The notes under the pieces are model-generated. The model was not told the origin of the DNA. It ran no database searches and saw only the letters and a program-made list of their open reading frames with translations. 64,000 nucleotides of DNA, from contig NZ_WRPN01000006.1 of the NCBI RefSeq assembly GCF_009746565.1, positions 1-64,000 of the forward strand, written 5' to 3'. Below, in pieces: positions 1 through 8,911 of the stretch. Both the position numbers and the translations under genes were made by a program. The stretch is from Mariniflexile maritimum (lineage in GTDB: Bacteria > Bacteroidota > Bacteroidia > Flavobacteriales > Flavobacteriaceae). Position 1 is the stretch's first letter; each line of letters opens with the position of its first letter.

Positions 1-67
1 GTTTTGTCAATGGTATGTATGGGATAATTTCCAATTCTATCGTATCTTTGTCAAGTACTGTGTACAT
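1..67 (-). CDS. Transposase N-terminus, cut by window edge (probable)
   Basis: A reading frame on the minus strand starts at an ATG complementary to 65-67 and stays open to the window edge, giving 22 residues beginning MYTVLDKDTIELEIIPYI. This resembles from memory the first residues of IS5-type transposases of Bacteroidota, which begin with a similar 'VL..DTI..EI.P' pattern followed by KRG. Only the first residues are visible, so the family is tentative. The sequence just upstream (about 91-120, reading GGGTTGCCGATATTTGCG on the minus strand) would be the expected place for a terminal inverted repeat, but the other end is outside the window. It could instead be an unrelated small gene. Confidence 0.45.
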   Translation of the reverse strand, partial: MYTVLDKDTIELEIIPYIPLTK

Positions 68-155
68 AATGGGTTGCTTTTGAATATTTTACGTGTGGTA
101 ACGCAAATATCGGCAACCCTTTTATTTTTTCTGTGAAAAGTTTAAATCACTTCTA

Positions 156-605
156 TTATTTATTTCGTTTAAAAATATATCGCGTTATAAAAATACCTTG
201 TGCATCGTCTTTTCCGGCATCACTTTCTACCGCGCTGGAAACAAAGGCCAACTCCCAGCCTTCAGCAACCATGGTGTTTATTTTTGATGTAATAACAGCG
301 TCGTTGGCAGCAATGTTCTGAAAACGAATACCGGCAATATTGTAAAAATTCAGCAGTTTGGTCTCGTCAAAATCCTTAACGCGAATCTCGCCCCGATCCG
401 ATTTGTTTCTACTGTTGTCATCATCGGTCTGTGTTGTTGTGTAATCCTTAAAGTTTTTCTCCTCATTGGCGCTAATAATCCGTGAACGCCCTAAGCCACT
501 GGGTACAATCGATTCTACGCTGGTAATAACTTTGTATTCAACCTGTGCTTTTGCATCCATAAAGGCTAACGATACAAGAGCCATGCACACTACTAATTTT
601 TTCAT
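156..605 (-). CDS. Small secreted hypothetical protein, DUF4177-like C-terminus
   Basis: A 149-residue protein with a clear signal peptide (MKKLVVCMALVSLAFMDAKAQ, cleavage near A19-Q21). The mature part is hydrophilic and rich in Asp, Asn and Lys in its first half. The C-terminal third contains 'INTMVAEGWELAFVSS', a pattern typical of small DUF4177-like proteins in which a helix ending in GWEL leads into beta strands. No catalytic motif is visible and I assign no function. It is divergently transcribed from rsgA across an 88-bp AT-rich gap and lies between that gene and the putative insertion element at the window edge. Confidence 0.75.
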   Translation of the reverse strand: MKKLVVCMALVSLAFMDAKAQVEYKVITSVESIVPSGLGRSRIISANEEKNFKDYTTTQTDDDNSRNKSDRGEIRVKDFDETKLLNFYNIAGIRFQNIAANDAVITSKINTMVAEGWELAFVSSAVESDAGKDDAQGIFITRYIFKRNK

Positions 606-693
606 TTGGTATGGTTTTAAATTTATGTTACTAATATACTATTTTTCTTTAATTGAAAAGTTGTTAATTTGTAGTATAATAGTTAATTGATTA

Positions 694-1638
694 ATGACAG
701 GACTCGTTTATAAATCTACCGGAAGTTGGTACACCGTTAAAACCCCTTTGGGCGACACTTACGAGTGCCGTATAAAAGGGAAATTCCGTTTAAAAGGTAT
801 TAAAAGCACCAACCCCATTGCGGTAGGCGATTACGTGGATTTTGAGTTGGAAACCGATAACAATCAAGTGTCGGGAGTTATTCACAACATCCACGATAGA
901 ACCAATTATATTGTTCGTAAATCGGTTAATCTATCAAAACAAACCCATGTCATCGCCGCCAATATCGACCAGGTTTTTTTAATGATAACCATTAACAATC
1001 CACCTACGCTTACCAGTTTTATCGATCGGTTTTTGGTAACTTCCAATGCCTATTCCATAAATACCATTTTGTTGTTCAATAAAATGGATACCTACACTAA
1101 AGAAATGCTTAACGAGGTAAAGTATTTGGCACACGTTTACAGAAAAATTGGGTACGAATGTATTGGAGTTTCGGCCACTACGGGTAAAAATGTAGATAAG
1201 GTAAAAACATTGATGCACGATAAAGTGAGCATGTTTTCAGGACATTCGGGCGTGGGTAAATCAACACTTGTAAACGCTTTAGAGCCTACTTTAAACCTTA
1301 AAACCAAAGCCATTTCAACCCAACACATGCAAGGGCAGCACACCACAACCTTTGCAGAGATGTTCGATTTAAGTTTTGGCGGTAAAATTATTGACACCCC
1401 GGGCATTAAAGGTTTTGGTGTGGTTGATATGGGTAAAGAAGAAGTTGGCGATTATTTCCCTGAAATTTTTAAATTAAAACAAGATTGTAAGTTCAATAAT
1501 TGTTTGCACATCCACGAGCCCAATTGCGCTGTTAAAAAAGCGTTGGATGCCGATGAACTGGCATTTTCGCGCTATCGAAGTTATGTGCAAATCGTGGAAG
1601 GTGATGATGAACATTACAGAACGGATGATTGGGAATAA
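694..1638 (+). CDS. rsgA: Small-subunit-dependent ribosome-assembly GTPase RsgA (YjeQ)
   Basis: A 314-residue circularly permuted GTPase that acts late in maturation of the 30S ribosomal subunit. The permutation is visible: the G4 motif NKMD (129-132) precedes the P-loop GHSGVGKST (183-191) and the G3 motif DTPG (234-237). An N-terminal OB-fold (about 1-70) and a C-terminal zinc-binding segment with C265, C270, H272 and C278 complete the family layout. Length and motif order are normal for the family. It begins the housekeeping run rsgA-dtd-mazG-aroA-queA, all on the same strand but with gaps of roughly 80-130 bp, so these may be separate or weakly linked transcription units. Confidence 0.97.
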   Translation: MTGLVYKSTGSWYTVKTPLGDTYECRIKGKFRLKGIKSTNPIAVGDYVDFELETDNNQVSGVIHNIHDRTNYIVRKSVNLSKQTHVIAANIDQVFLMITINNPPTLTSFIDRFLVTSNAYSINTILLFNKMDTYTKEMLNEVKYLAHVYRKIGYECIGVSATTGKNVDKVKTLMHDKVSMFSGHSGVGKSTLVNALEPTLNLKTKAISTQHMQGQHTTTFAEMFDLSFGGKIIDTPGIKGFGVVDMGKEEVGDYFPEIFKLKQDCKFNNCLHIHEPNCAVKKALDADELAFSRYRSYVQIVEGDDEHYRTDDWE

Positions 1639-1765
1639 ATGCCCCATTGCACTGAGTATATTTCACCAAAGGAAAAAACTTACTAAAATGTAAGGTTGAT
1701 TAATTACTTGAAAAGATAAAATAATAGTACAAAACAAAAAGTTCCACTCGTAGATTTAGGGGTTT

Positions 1766-2218
1766 ATGAAAGTAGTCATACAAAGAGTTTTAAAAGCAAG
1801 CGTTACCATTGAAGGCGAAATGGTTGCATCTATTTCAAACGGATTGTTGGTGCTTTTGGGCGTTGTTGATGATGATTCGCAGGAAGATATAAGCTGGTTG
1901 TCAAGCAAAACGGTAAACCTTCGCATTTTTGAAGATGAAAATAATGTAATGAATAAATCGCTGTTGGAGGTAAATGGCGAAATTTTGGTGGTTAGCCAAT
2001 TTACGCTGCATGCCGCCACCAAAAAAGGCAACCGCCCCAGTTATATAAAAGCAGCAAAACCAGAGGTTGCCATTCCGCTTTATGAAACATTTATAAAGCA
2101 ACTTGAGACCGATTTGGGCAAACCCGTGCAAACCGGTCAATTTGGTACCGATATGAAAGTAGCATTAATAAATGATGGCCCGGTAACCATCATCATCGAT
2201 TCAAAAAATAAGGAATGA
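1766..2218 (+). CDS. dtd: D-aminoacyl-tRNA deacylase
   Basis: A 150-residue protein of the usual DTD length, cytoplasmic, which removes D-amino acids (and glycine from mischarged tRNA-Ala) from tRNA. Both signature motifs are present: SQFTL at 77-81 and a GPVT motif at 138-141 (in NDGPVT), which together form the chirality-checking active site at the dimer interface. The N-terminus MKVVIQRVLKASVTI is typical of the family, which supports the ATG at 1766. The gap before the MazG-type gene is about 80 bp. Confidence 0.97.
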   Translation: MKVVIQRVLKASVTIEGEMVASISNGLLVLLGVVDDDSQEDISWLSSKTVNLRIFEDENNVMNKSLLEVNGEILVVSQFTLHAATKKGNRPSYIKAAKPEVAIPLYETFIKQLETDLGKPVQTGQFGTDMKVALINDGPVTIIIDSKNKE

Positions 2219-2297
2219 GTAATATAATTTTCTAAATTAATCATTAATAATTTTATCCTTTTGCAAATATTGGATGACTTAATTTAAACTTGTAAAC

Positions 2298-2624
2298 ATG
2301 AACATACAAAACGCCCAACAAGAAGTCGATAACTGGATAAAAAACCACGGCGTTCGTTATTTTAACGAACTTACCAACATGGCGCAACTTACCGAAGAAG
2401 TTGGCGAGGTAGCCCGCATTATTGCCCGCAGGTATGGCGAACAAAGCGAAAAGGAAAGCGATAAAAATAAAGACCTGGGCGAAGAATTGGCCGATGTGCT
2501 ATTTGTAGTGCTGTGTTTGGCAAACCAAACCGGCGTTGACTTGCAAAAAGCCTTCGATAAAAAATTGGATTTAAAAACCAAGCGCGACCACGATAGGCAC
2601 CATAATAATGAGAAATTAAAATGA
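2298..2624 (+). CDS. MazG-type nucleotide pyrophosphohydrolase
   Basis: A 108-residue all-alpha NTP pyrophosphohydrolase of the single-domain MazG-like kind. The metal-binding signature is visible as E33-E34-x-x-E37 and, about 25 residues later, E63-x-x-D66, which together bind the magnesium ions that support hydrolysis of an NTP or modified dNTP to the monophosphate and pyrophosphate. The linker between the two helices is charged (EQSEKESDKNKD). It is shorter than E. coli MazG, which has two such domains. The exact nucleotide substrate cannot be told from sequence. It is followed immediately by the palindrome at 2630-2662. Confidence 0.93.
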   Translation: MNIQNAQQEVDNWIKNHGVRYFNELTNMAQLTEEVGEVARIIARRYGEQSEKESDKNKDLGEELADVLFVVLCLANQTGVDLQKAFDKKLDLKTKRDHDRHHNNEKLK

Positions 2625-2629
2625 TATTT

Positions 2630-2662
2630 AACCCTTTCAGGGTTTTAAACCCTGAAAGGGTT
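2630..2662. repeat. Perfect 33-bp palindrome, possible terminator or REP-like element
   Basis: The arms AACCCTTTCAGGGTTT and AAACCCTGAAAGGGTT are perfect reverse complements separated by a single T. The element starts five bases after the MazG-type stop codon and can form a 16-bp stem in RNA. It lacks a following T-run on the + strand, so it is not a standard intrinsic terminator. Its right arm touches the -33 element of the candidate aroA promoter. It may be one copy of a dispersed palindrome. Confidence 0.7.
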
Positions 2663-2690
2663 GTGGATAAAAAATCTCTGTGTATCTTTA
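2661..2690 (+). promoter_or_regulatory. Candidate aroA promoter
   Basis: TTG at 2661-2663 is followed after 19 bp by TATCTTTA at 2683-2690, which matches the Bacteroidota sigma-A consensus (TTG, 19-21 bp, TAnnTTTG) at 7 of 8 positions in the -7 element. The predicted start lies about 25 bp before the aroA ATG. The right arm of the palindrome overlaps the upstream element. Confidence 0.55.
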
Positions 2691-2719
2691 CGCCTTTCTG
2701 TGAATGTCCTTGAAATAAA

Positions 2720-3976
2720 ATGAATCTACTTTTAAAAACCTCCACTTTAAATAGAAAGTCACAAATCACCATAACGGGTTCAAAATCTGAAACCAACAGG
2801 TTATTATTGTTGCAAGCACTTTACCCGTCAATTGCCTTGGAAAACGTTTCGGATTCTGATGACAGTGTGTTGATGACCAGTGCTTTAAATTCAAATTCTG
2901 ATATTATTGACATCCACCACGCTGGTACCGCCATGCGATTCTTAACGGCCTATTTTTCAGTTCAAGAAGGGCGAGAAATTACGCTAACAGGTTCAAAACG
3001 GATGAAGGAACGCCCTATTCAAATTTTGGTTGAAGCGTTAAAACAATTAGGTGCAGATATTCGTTATGTTGAAAACGAAGGGTTTCCACCCATAAAAATA
3101 AAGGGCAAAAAACTCACCAACAATAAGGTGTCGCTACAAGCAAACGTAAGCAGCCAGTACATTTCTGCGTTGTTGCTTATTGCCCCAAAGCTTGAAAACG
3201 GACTGGAATTAACACTTGAAGGCGAAATAACTTCGGTGCCCTATATAAAAATGACCTTAAGTTTGTTAGAAGAAATTGGTGTTGAAACCTCCTTTATCGA
3301 AAATGCAATTACGGTAAAACCAAACAACAAAACCCTAAAAACCAACACCTTAACTGTGGAATCCGATTGGTCTTCGGCATCCTATTATTTCAGTATGGTG
3401 GCATTAAGTGATGCTGGAACGGAAATAACACTTTCGTCTTACAAAGAAAATTCCTTACAGGGCGATTCTGCATTAGTAGAAATATACAAACATTTTGGGG
3501 TTGAAACAACCTTTGAAAACCATTCGATAATTCTCAAAAAATCGCAATCCGTCAATCAAAAATCGTTAAATGCAAATCTTCAATCGTCTCCCGATATTGC
3601 CCAAACCATAGCCGTAACCTGTTTCGCTTTGGGAATAGCTTGCGATTTAACAGGACTTCACACCTTAAAAATTAAAGAAACCGACCGGTTAGTGGCGTTA
3701 AAAACCGAAATTGAAAAATTGGGCGGAAGCGTTGATATTACAGACAAATCGCTGCACTTAAAACCCAATACACTTTTTCAACCAGGTGCGGGCTCCCTTG
3801 CTTCTGGGTGCCCAAACGAGGCAATCGCTACCTACAACGACCATAGAATGGCCATGGCGTTTGCGCCCTTAGCACTTAAAACACCTATTGCTATTGAAGA
3901 TGCCGAAGTGGTTTCAAAATCATATCCAACGTTTTGGAGCGACCTAGAACGCATCGGTTTTAAAATAAGTAAATAA
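2720..3976 (+). CDS. aroA: 3-phosphoshikimate 1-carboxyvinyltransferase (EPSP synthase)
   Basis: A 418-residue cytoplasmic enzyme of the shikimate pathway that joins phosphoenolpyruvate and shikimate-3-phosphate to give EPSP on the way to chorismate. Family motifs are easily seen: GSKSETNR at 20-27 (the lysine binds substrate), HAGTAMRFLTA (normally NSGTxxRF), RMKERPI, KETDRL and DHRMAMAFAPLAL near the C-terminus, followed by KSYPTFW. The HAGTAMRF variant is common in Bacteroidota. The length is close to the usual 420-440 residues. A candidate promoter lies just upstream, and the gene probably has its own transcript. Confidence 0.97.
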   Translation: MNLLLKTSTLNRKSQITITGSKSETNRLLLLQALYPSIALENVSDSDDSVLMTSALNSNSDIIDIHHAGTAMRFLTAYFSVQEGREITLTGSKRMKERPIQILVEALKQLGADIRYVENEGFPPIKIKGKKLTNNKVSLQANVSSQYISALLLIAPKLENGLELTLEGEITSVPYIKMTLSLLEEIGVETSFIENAITVKPNNKTLKTNTLTVESDWSSASYYFSMVALSDAGTEITLSSYKENSLQGDSALVEIYKHFGVETTFENHSIILKKSQSVNQKSLNANLQSSPDIAQTIAVTCFALGIACDLTGLHTLKIKETDRLVALKTEIEKLGGSVDITDKSLHLKPNTLFQPGAGSLASGCPNEAIATYNDHRMAMAFAPLALKTPIAIEDAEVVSKSYPTFWSDLERIGFKISK

Positions 3977-3991
3977 TAATCATCCATTTAC

Positions 3992-4023
3992 TTGACAACC
4001 CCTATCTGCACATTGTATATTTG
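3992..4023 (+). promoter_or_regulatory. Candidate queA promoter, exact Bacteroidota -7 match
   Basis: TTG at 3992-3994 (within TTGACA) is followed after 21 bp by TATATTTG at 4016-4023, an exact match to TAnnTTTG. Transcription would begin near 4030, about 60 bp before the queA ATG at 4091. There is no obvious ribosome-binding site, as is normal for the phylum. Confidence 0.75.
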
Positions 4024-4090
4024 CAGCCGTTTATAATTTTAAGCATTGGTTTTAAACTCATAAACAATAAACCCATAAACTTATTTATAC

Positions 4091-5140
4091 ATGAAGTTAT
4101 CACACTTTGGTTTTCACCTACCAGAAGAATTATTAGCAGAATATCCAGCAGAAAACAGAGACGAATCGCGTTTAATGGTTTTAGACAGAAAAAAGCAAAC
4201 CATCGAACACAAAATGTTTAAGGATATTATCGATTATTTTAATGAAGATGATGTTTTAATATTGAACAACACCAAAGTATTTCCTGCCAGATTATACGGA
4301 AACAAAGAAAAAACGGGGGCGCGAATTGAAGTGTTTCTATTAAGGGAATTAAACGAAGAACAGCGCCTGTGGGACGTTCTGGTCGATCCGGCACGAAAAA
4401 TACGAATAGGCAACAAACTGTACTTTGGCGACGATGATACCTTAGTTGCCGAGGTAATAGACAATACAACTTCCAGGGGGCGTACCCTACGTTTTTTATA
4501 CGATGGGTCGTATAAGGAATTCCGCCGAAAACTAAACGAATTGGGCGAAACACCGCTTCCAAAATATATTAAGCGCGAAGTTCAACCTGAAGATGAAGAG
4601 CGATACCAAACCATTTACGCAAAAAATGAAGGGGCCGTAGCAGCACCAACCGCAGGTCTCCATTTTTCAAAACATTTATTGAAACGTTTGGAAATTAAGG
4701 GCGTAAAGTTTGCCGAAGTAACCTTGCACGTTGGTTTGGGCACTTTTAACCCCGTTGAGGTTGAAGATCTTTCAAAACACAAAATGGATAGCGAAGAGCT
4801 TAAAATTGACGAAAAAGCAGTAGCCATTGTAAACAAGGGCATCCAAAACAAAAAGCGCGTTTGCGCCGTTGGAACCACCGCAATGCGCGCTATTGAAAGT
4901 TCGGTATCTTCAAATGGGCAGTTAAACGAAATTGAAGGATGGACCAACAAATTTATTTTTCCTCCATACGATTTCAGTATCGCCAACTGCATGATTACCA
5001 ATTTCCATACGCCAAAATCAACCTTGTTAATGATGGTTTCTGCGTTTGCGGGACATGATTTTATTAAAAAGGCCTACGAAGAAGCCGTAAAGGAAAAATA
5101 CAAGTTTTACAGTTATGGCGATGCGATGCTTATTATTTAA
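4091..5140 (+). CDS. queA: S-adenosylmethionine:tRNA ribosyltransferase-isomerase
   Basis: A 349-residue cytoplasmic enzyme of queuosine biosynthesis that transfers and rearranges the ribosyl group of S-adenosylmethionine onto preQ1 in tRNA, giving epoxyqueuosine. The N-terminus ([20 protein letters not shown]), the [10 protein letters not shown] segment, the AAPTAGLHF motif, the LHVGLGTF motif and the C-terminal [16 protein letters not shown] are all family hallmarks. The length is typical. The start is the ATG that gives the canonical N-terminus. It has a strong candidate promoter upstream and a candidate terminator downstream at 5169-5197. Confidence 0.98.
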   Translation: MKLSHFGFHLPEELLAEYPAENRDESRLMVLDRKKQTIEHKMFKDIIDYFNEDDVLILNNTKVFPARLYGNKEKTGARIEVFLLRELNEEQRLWDVLVDPARKIRIGNKLYFGDDDTLVAEVIDNTTSRGRTLRFLYDGSYKEFRRKLNELGETPLPKYIKREVQPEDEERYQTIYAKNEGAVAAPTAGLHFSKHLLKRLEIKGVKFAEVTLHVGLGTFNPVEVEDLSKHKMDSEELKIDEKAVAIVNKGIQNKKRVCAVGTTAMRAIESSVSSNGQLNEIEGWTNKFIFPPYDFSIANCMITNFHTPKSTLLMMVSAFAGHDFIKKAYEEAVKEKYKFYSYGDAMLII

Positions 5141-5168
5141 TTTGCCACCTTCATAAAAAATAAAATTT

Positions 5169-5197
5169 AAAGGCCTTGTTTTACAGGGCTTTTTTTA
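5169..5197 (+). terminator. Candidate intrinsic terminator after queA
   Basis: The sequence from AAAGGCC to GGGCTTT can fold into an imperfect hairpin (AAAGGCCTTGT pairing with ACAGGGCTTT with one mismatch and one bulge) that runs directly into seven T residues. It lies 28 bp after the queA stop codon, the expected place for a rho-independent terminator. Confidence 0.65.
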
Positions 5198-5340
5198 TGG
5201 TGTTATTTTACAGTAATGTGAACAGCATTGTTAAAAAAAACGTCGGTTAAACCTATCCTAAAACGGCTTCCAACTTAAAATAAATTATTAAATTGAAAAA
5301 CTTTTATAAGTTACTTTTTAACCTGTCAAAACTCACGTTT

Positions 5341-7563
5341 ATGCGTATTTCAAATTTTGGTTTCCAAGGGCTTCTTAAGCAAAAAGCCTTTTACTTTTTT
5401 TCTTTTTTTATGTTGGTATCCTGCCTGGTATTTTCCCAAGGCAGTTTTATGTGGTCCAAAGATGGCAATGCTTATTACCGCATACAAAACGGTAATATTA
5501 TGCTTTACACCTTGCCTGCAAACGATTCGAGAATTTTAATTTCAAAAGAACAATTAACGCCTTCAGGCAGTAGCGTACCATTGGATGTTAGCTATTTTAA
5601 GATTTCCGATGATGAAAAAAAGGTATTGCTCTTCACCAATACCCAAAAGGTGTGGCGATTAAATACCAGGGGCGATTACTGGGTTTTAAATTTAGGTACC
5701 GGCACATTGCAACAACTAGGAAAGTCGTTGCCCGAAGCGTCGCTTATGTTTGCCAAAATTTCGCCCGATAGCAACCAAGTTGCCTATGTGAGCGAAAATA
5801 ATTTGTATGTTGAAGATTTAAAAACCGCAACAATTAAACCGCTTACATTTGATGGTTCTACTACGTTAATTAATGGTACGTTCGATTGGGTTTATGAGGA
5901 AGAATTTGCATGTCGCGACGGTTTTCGTTGGAGTCCGGATAGCAAATCGATTGCCTATTGGCAAATTAACGCCAGCGACATCAAAAAGTTTTACATGATC
6001 AATAATACCGATGCCATATATTCTGAAATTATACCCATAGAATATCCCAAAGTGGGCGAATCTCCTTCTGCTTGTAAAGTAGGAACCGTAACGATTGCCG
6101 ATGCTAAAACTACATGGATGAACATTCCGGGTGATGCGCGCCAACATTATTTGGTGCGTATGGAGTTTATCCCATCAACCAAAAAATTATTGATTCAGCA
6201 GTTAAACCGAAAACAAAACGAGAGTAAATTATTTGTTGCTGAACCTAATACAGGAACTTCAAAAATGATATATGAAGAAATAGATGCTGCTTGGGTGGAT
6301 GTTTATGATGAAGGTTATAAATACGATGTTTATTTTACCAATAAATACAACTGGCTAAATAACGGAAAAAGTATTTTATGGGCTACCGAAAAAGATGGTT
6401 GGCGCCATTTATATAATGTGTCTTTGGAGAATGGCAAGGAACAGCTTATTACAAAAGGCGACTATGATTTTACCGATTTAAAATTGGTTGATACCAAAGG
6501 AGGGGCTGTGTATTTTATGGCATCTCCCAGTAATGCAACGCAAAGTTACCTGTATAAAACCAGCCTCGACGGAAAAGGAACGTTAAAATTAATAAGCCCG
6601 AAAGCATTACAAGGCACACACGATTATAACGTATCGCCCACCGGAACTTACGCAATTCATAGTTTTTCAAATCATTTCACAAAAAACGCTTCAGAATTAA
6701 TTTCGTTTTCAGACCATAAGCCTATTGACGAGGCGAAAGGGATACAAGCAAATATTTCCAAACTAGAAGAAAAACCTAAAGTAGAATTTTTTAAAGTGAA
6801 AACCGCCGATGGTATTGAAATGGATGGATGGATGGTAAAACCAACAAATTTTGATCCTTCAAAAAAATACCCCTTAGTGTTTTATGTGTATAGCGAACCT
6901 GCAACAGCAACCGTTACCGATACTTACGGCATTGGCAGCAACAGGCTTTATAGCGGTAACATGGCAGATGATGGGTATGTTTATGTTTCATTGGATAATC
7001 GTGGCACGCCGGCACCCAAAGGGCGCGCATGGCGCAAAAGTATTTATAGAAATATTGGCATCATCAATATTAAAGATCAAGCCATGGCAGCAAAAGAAAT
7101 TTTGAAATGGGGGTTTATAGACCCTACCCGTGTTGCCGTTTGGGGCTGGAGCGGTGGCGGAGCAGCTACCTTAAATTTAATGTTTCAGTATCCAGAAATA
7201 TACAAAACGGGCATTGCCATTGCCGCAGTTACCAATCAATTAACCTACGATAACATTTATCAAGAACGCTACATGGGTTTACCACAAGAAAACAGGGCCG
7301 ATTTTGTAAACGGGTCGCCCATAACCTACGCCAAAAACCTTGAGGGAAACTTACTCTACATTCACGGAACGGGCGATGATAACGTACACTACCAAAACGC
7401 CGAATTGTTGGTTAATGAATTGGTAAAACACAACAAACAATTCCAGTTTATGCCCTATCCAAACCGCACGCATAGTATAAGGGAAGGCGAAGGCACTAAC
7501 CAGCATTTGCGAACCTTATTTACCAATTATTTAAAAAAATATTGTCCGCCCGGAGCTAAATAA
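5341..7563 (+). CDS. Dipeptidyl-peptidase IV family serine peptidase (S9B)
   Basis: An exported prolyl-type dipeptidyl peptidase of about 740 residues. The N-terminal beta-propeller carries DWVYEEE (182-188), matching the double-glutamate motif that binds the substrate N-terminus in DPP IV. The C-terminal alpha/beta-hydrolase domain has the catalytic serine in GWSGGG (S604; the family usually has GWSYGG), an aspartate in GTGDDNVH (D679) and a histidine in NRTHSI (H711). I prefer the ATG at 5341, which gives a short basic stretch and a hydrophobic export segment ending near VFSQ; an upstream TTG at 5293 is also in frame. It is probably periplasmic and serves peptide use, not the polysaccharide locus that follows. 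Confidence 0.93.
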   Translation: MRISNFGFQGLLKQKAFYFFSFFMLVSCLVFSQGSFMWSKDGNAYYRIQNGNIMLYTLPANDSRILISKEQLTPSGSSVPLDVSYFKISDDEKKVLLFTNTQKVWRLNTRGDYWVLNLGTGTLQQLGKSLPEASLMFAKISPDSNQVAYVSENNLYVEDLKTATIKPLTFDGSTTLINGTFDWVYEEEFACRDGFRWSPDSKSIAYWQINASDIKKFYMINNTDAIYSEIIPIEYPKVGESPSACKVGTVTIADAKTTWMNIPGDARQHYLVRMEFIPSTKKLLIQQLNRKQNESKLFVAEPNTGTSKMIYEEIDAAWVDVYDEGYKYDVYFTNKYNWLNNGKSILWATEKDGWRHLYNVSLENGKEQLITKGDYDFTDLKLVDTKGGAVYFMASPSNATQSYLYKTSLDGKGTLKLISPKALQGTHDYNVSPTGTYAIHSFSNHFTKNASELISFSDHKPIDEAKGIQANISKLEEKPKVEFFKVKTADGIEMDGWMVKPTNFDPSKKYPLVFYVYSEPATATVTDTYGIGSNRLYSGNMADDGYVYVSLDNRGTPAPKGRAWRKSIYRNIGIINIKDQAMAAKEILKWGFIDPTRVAVWGWSGGGAATLNLMFQYPEIYKTGIAIAAVTNQLTYDNIYQERYMGLPQENRADFVNGSPITYAKNLEGNLLYIHGTGDDNVHYQNAELLVNELVKHNKQFQFMPYPNRTHSIREGEGTNQHLRTLFTNYLKKYCPPGAK

Positions 7564-7774
7564 AAACGATGGGTAAAGGTTTGATGTTGCATTTATTACT
7601 TGAACTTCCATTTAAAAAAAATGCAAATAGGATATAATACAGAACATCAAACTAAAATTTTGGAGTACTATCTTTAGAATGATACATTAACAACAGAAAG
7701 AGCAATGGAAAATTAGAAAAGCCATAATTTTGAATAAAAACCACTAAAAGTTAATTGCAATAGCGCTGAGTTGT

Positions 7775-8707
7775 TTAATTTGAGTTTTTATATTTAACTG
7801 GGCTTATGCCAATACGTTGTGAAAACGTTGAATTGAAATGTTGTAATGATGAAAACCCGCAGGCATAAGCAATATCGGGCATTGTGAACTCATTTTTTTG
7901 CATCATCTCAATGGCTTTTTCTATTTTTAGATTTATTATAAAACTGTTGGGGGGATAGCCGGTAAGTTTTTTCACTTCGTAGGTAAATTTGGTTTTGCCC
8001 ATTCCAAACATATAGGCCAAATCATCAATGATCCATTTTTTGTTCAGGTCGTTAGTCACTATTTGGGTTAATTTCCCAATAAAGTTGTCTTCTTCGTCAT
8101 TTTTTTGGGCTCTTAGGGCAAGAGATCGGTACAGGTCAATAAATAAGTTTTCAATAATATTCCCAACCATAATTTCAAAACCTTCATCTTGGTTTAAGAG
8201 TTCTTTTTCCAATTCTGAAAAATATTTCTTAAATACTTTGGCTTTTTCAATAACTATATGCTGTTGTTGGGTTATCAAATAGCCTAATTTTTTTTGGAAT
8301 TTTTTTGATAATTTGGTCCACGAGCCTAATTTGAGTTCCGAGTCCAATTCATAGGTCTCCGGTTTAATTACAATCCAGTTTATTTGTCCAATATCCATTT
8401 TCCCCATAGGGCTTCCGTTCAATTGCCAAGGTGCTGTAACCGATAAATTGTCTGGTAAAAGTTCAATTTCTTTTTCTTCAACAACCCAATTGTATTTGCC
8501 GCTAATTACAAAATGGATTTCAATACCGTCGTTCAAATGCGGGCGCATAGTATCGTCCATTCGTACTTTAGAGAATTTCATGCTTCCAAATTGCCTTATA
8601 TATGGCAAGTTTTTTAAAGGGCCCAAATTATCTTTATGCCACCAAATGCCATGATTTCCGGTTTTGTTTTTTTTGGTGAACATATTTTTTTTAGTTGGAT
8701 TTTCCAT
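7775..8707 (-). CDS. AraC-family transcriptional regulator, probable regulator of the locus
   Basis: A 310-residue cytoplasmic regulator. Residues 1 to about 120 form a cupin-like sensor region (for example 'GIEIHFVISGKYNWVVEEKEIEL'), and the C-terminal hundred residues hold the two helix-turn-helix units of AraC proteins (about 225-246 and 275-297, with the signature IAYACGFSSLQHFNSTFSQRIGISPVKYK). There is no membrane segment or receiver domain, so it is a one-component sensor rather than the hybrid two-component type common in these loci. It diverges from the Gfo/Idh/MocA gene across a 204-bp gap containing one copy of the ATTTATAAAATTG block, making it the best candidate to bind that block. 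The ligand is unknown; a small sugar is likely by family analogy. Confidence 0.92.
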   Translation of the reverse strand: MENPTKKNMFTKKNKTGNHGIWWHKDNLGPLKNLPYIRQFGSMKFSKVRMDDTMRPHLNDGIEIHFVISGKYNWVVEEKEIELLPDNLSVTAPWQLNGSPMGKMDIGQINWIVIKPETYELDSELKLGSWTKLSKKFQKKLGYLITQQQHIVIEKAKVFKKYFSELEKELLNQDEGFEIMVGNIIENLFIDLYRSLALRAQKNDEEDNFIGKLTQIVTNDLNKKWIIDDLAYMFGMGKTKFTYEVKKLTGYPPNSFIINLKIEKAIEMMQKNEFTMPDIAYACGFSSLQHFNSTFSQRIGISPVKYKNSN

Positions 8708-8770
8708 ATTGAAGTTTTAAAAAGGGAATACAAATATAAATTATAGCTCACATTTTATTAAAGCAATAGT

Positions 8771-8835
8771 ATTTATAAAATTGACCATCGTTTAAAAATA
8801 ACATATTTATAGTATAAAAAAGTAAATATTAGCTA
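8771..8835 (+). promoter_or_regulatory. Conserved upstream block, copy A (before the Gfo/Idh/MocA gene)
   Basis: The 20-mer ATTTATAAAATTGACCATCG at 8771-8790, followed by TTTAAAAATAACAT, recurs upstream of 10308 and, diverged, upstream of the susC-like gene. A second shared block, GTAAATATTAGCTA, lies at 8822-8835, exactly 51 bp from the first, as in copy B. It sits in the intergenic region shared with the AraC gene and is a candidate operator plus promoter. Confidence 0.7.
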
Positions 8836-8911
8836 CCAATTTAAAAAAGGTATTATTTGGACATATAGATTTATAGGAAAAATTATATGTTTTAAAAATT
8901 GGATTCACAAT

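Noticed and set aside
71-119. Short inverted repeat GGGTTGC/GCAACCC.
   Set aside because: Seven bases at 35-bp spacing is easily due to chance; it may include the end of the putative insertion element, but nothing further supports it.
133-321. A 62-codon plus-strand frame near the left end.
   Set aside because: It runs antisense through the 3' part of the small secreted protein gene, which has a convincing signal peptide and natural composition.
4021-4221. A 66-codon frame starting upstream of queA.
   Set aside because: It starts with a non-ATG codon inside the promoter region and then overlaps queA in another frame.
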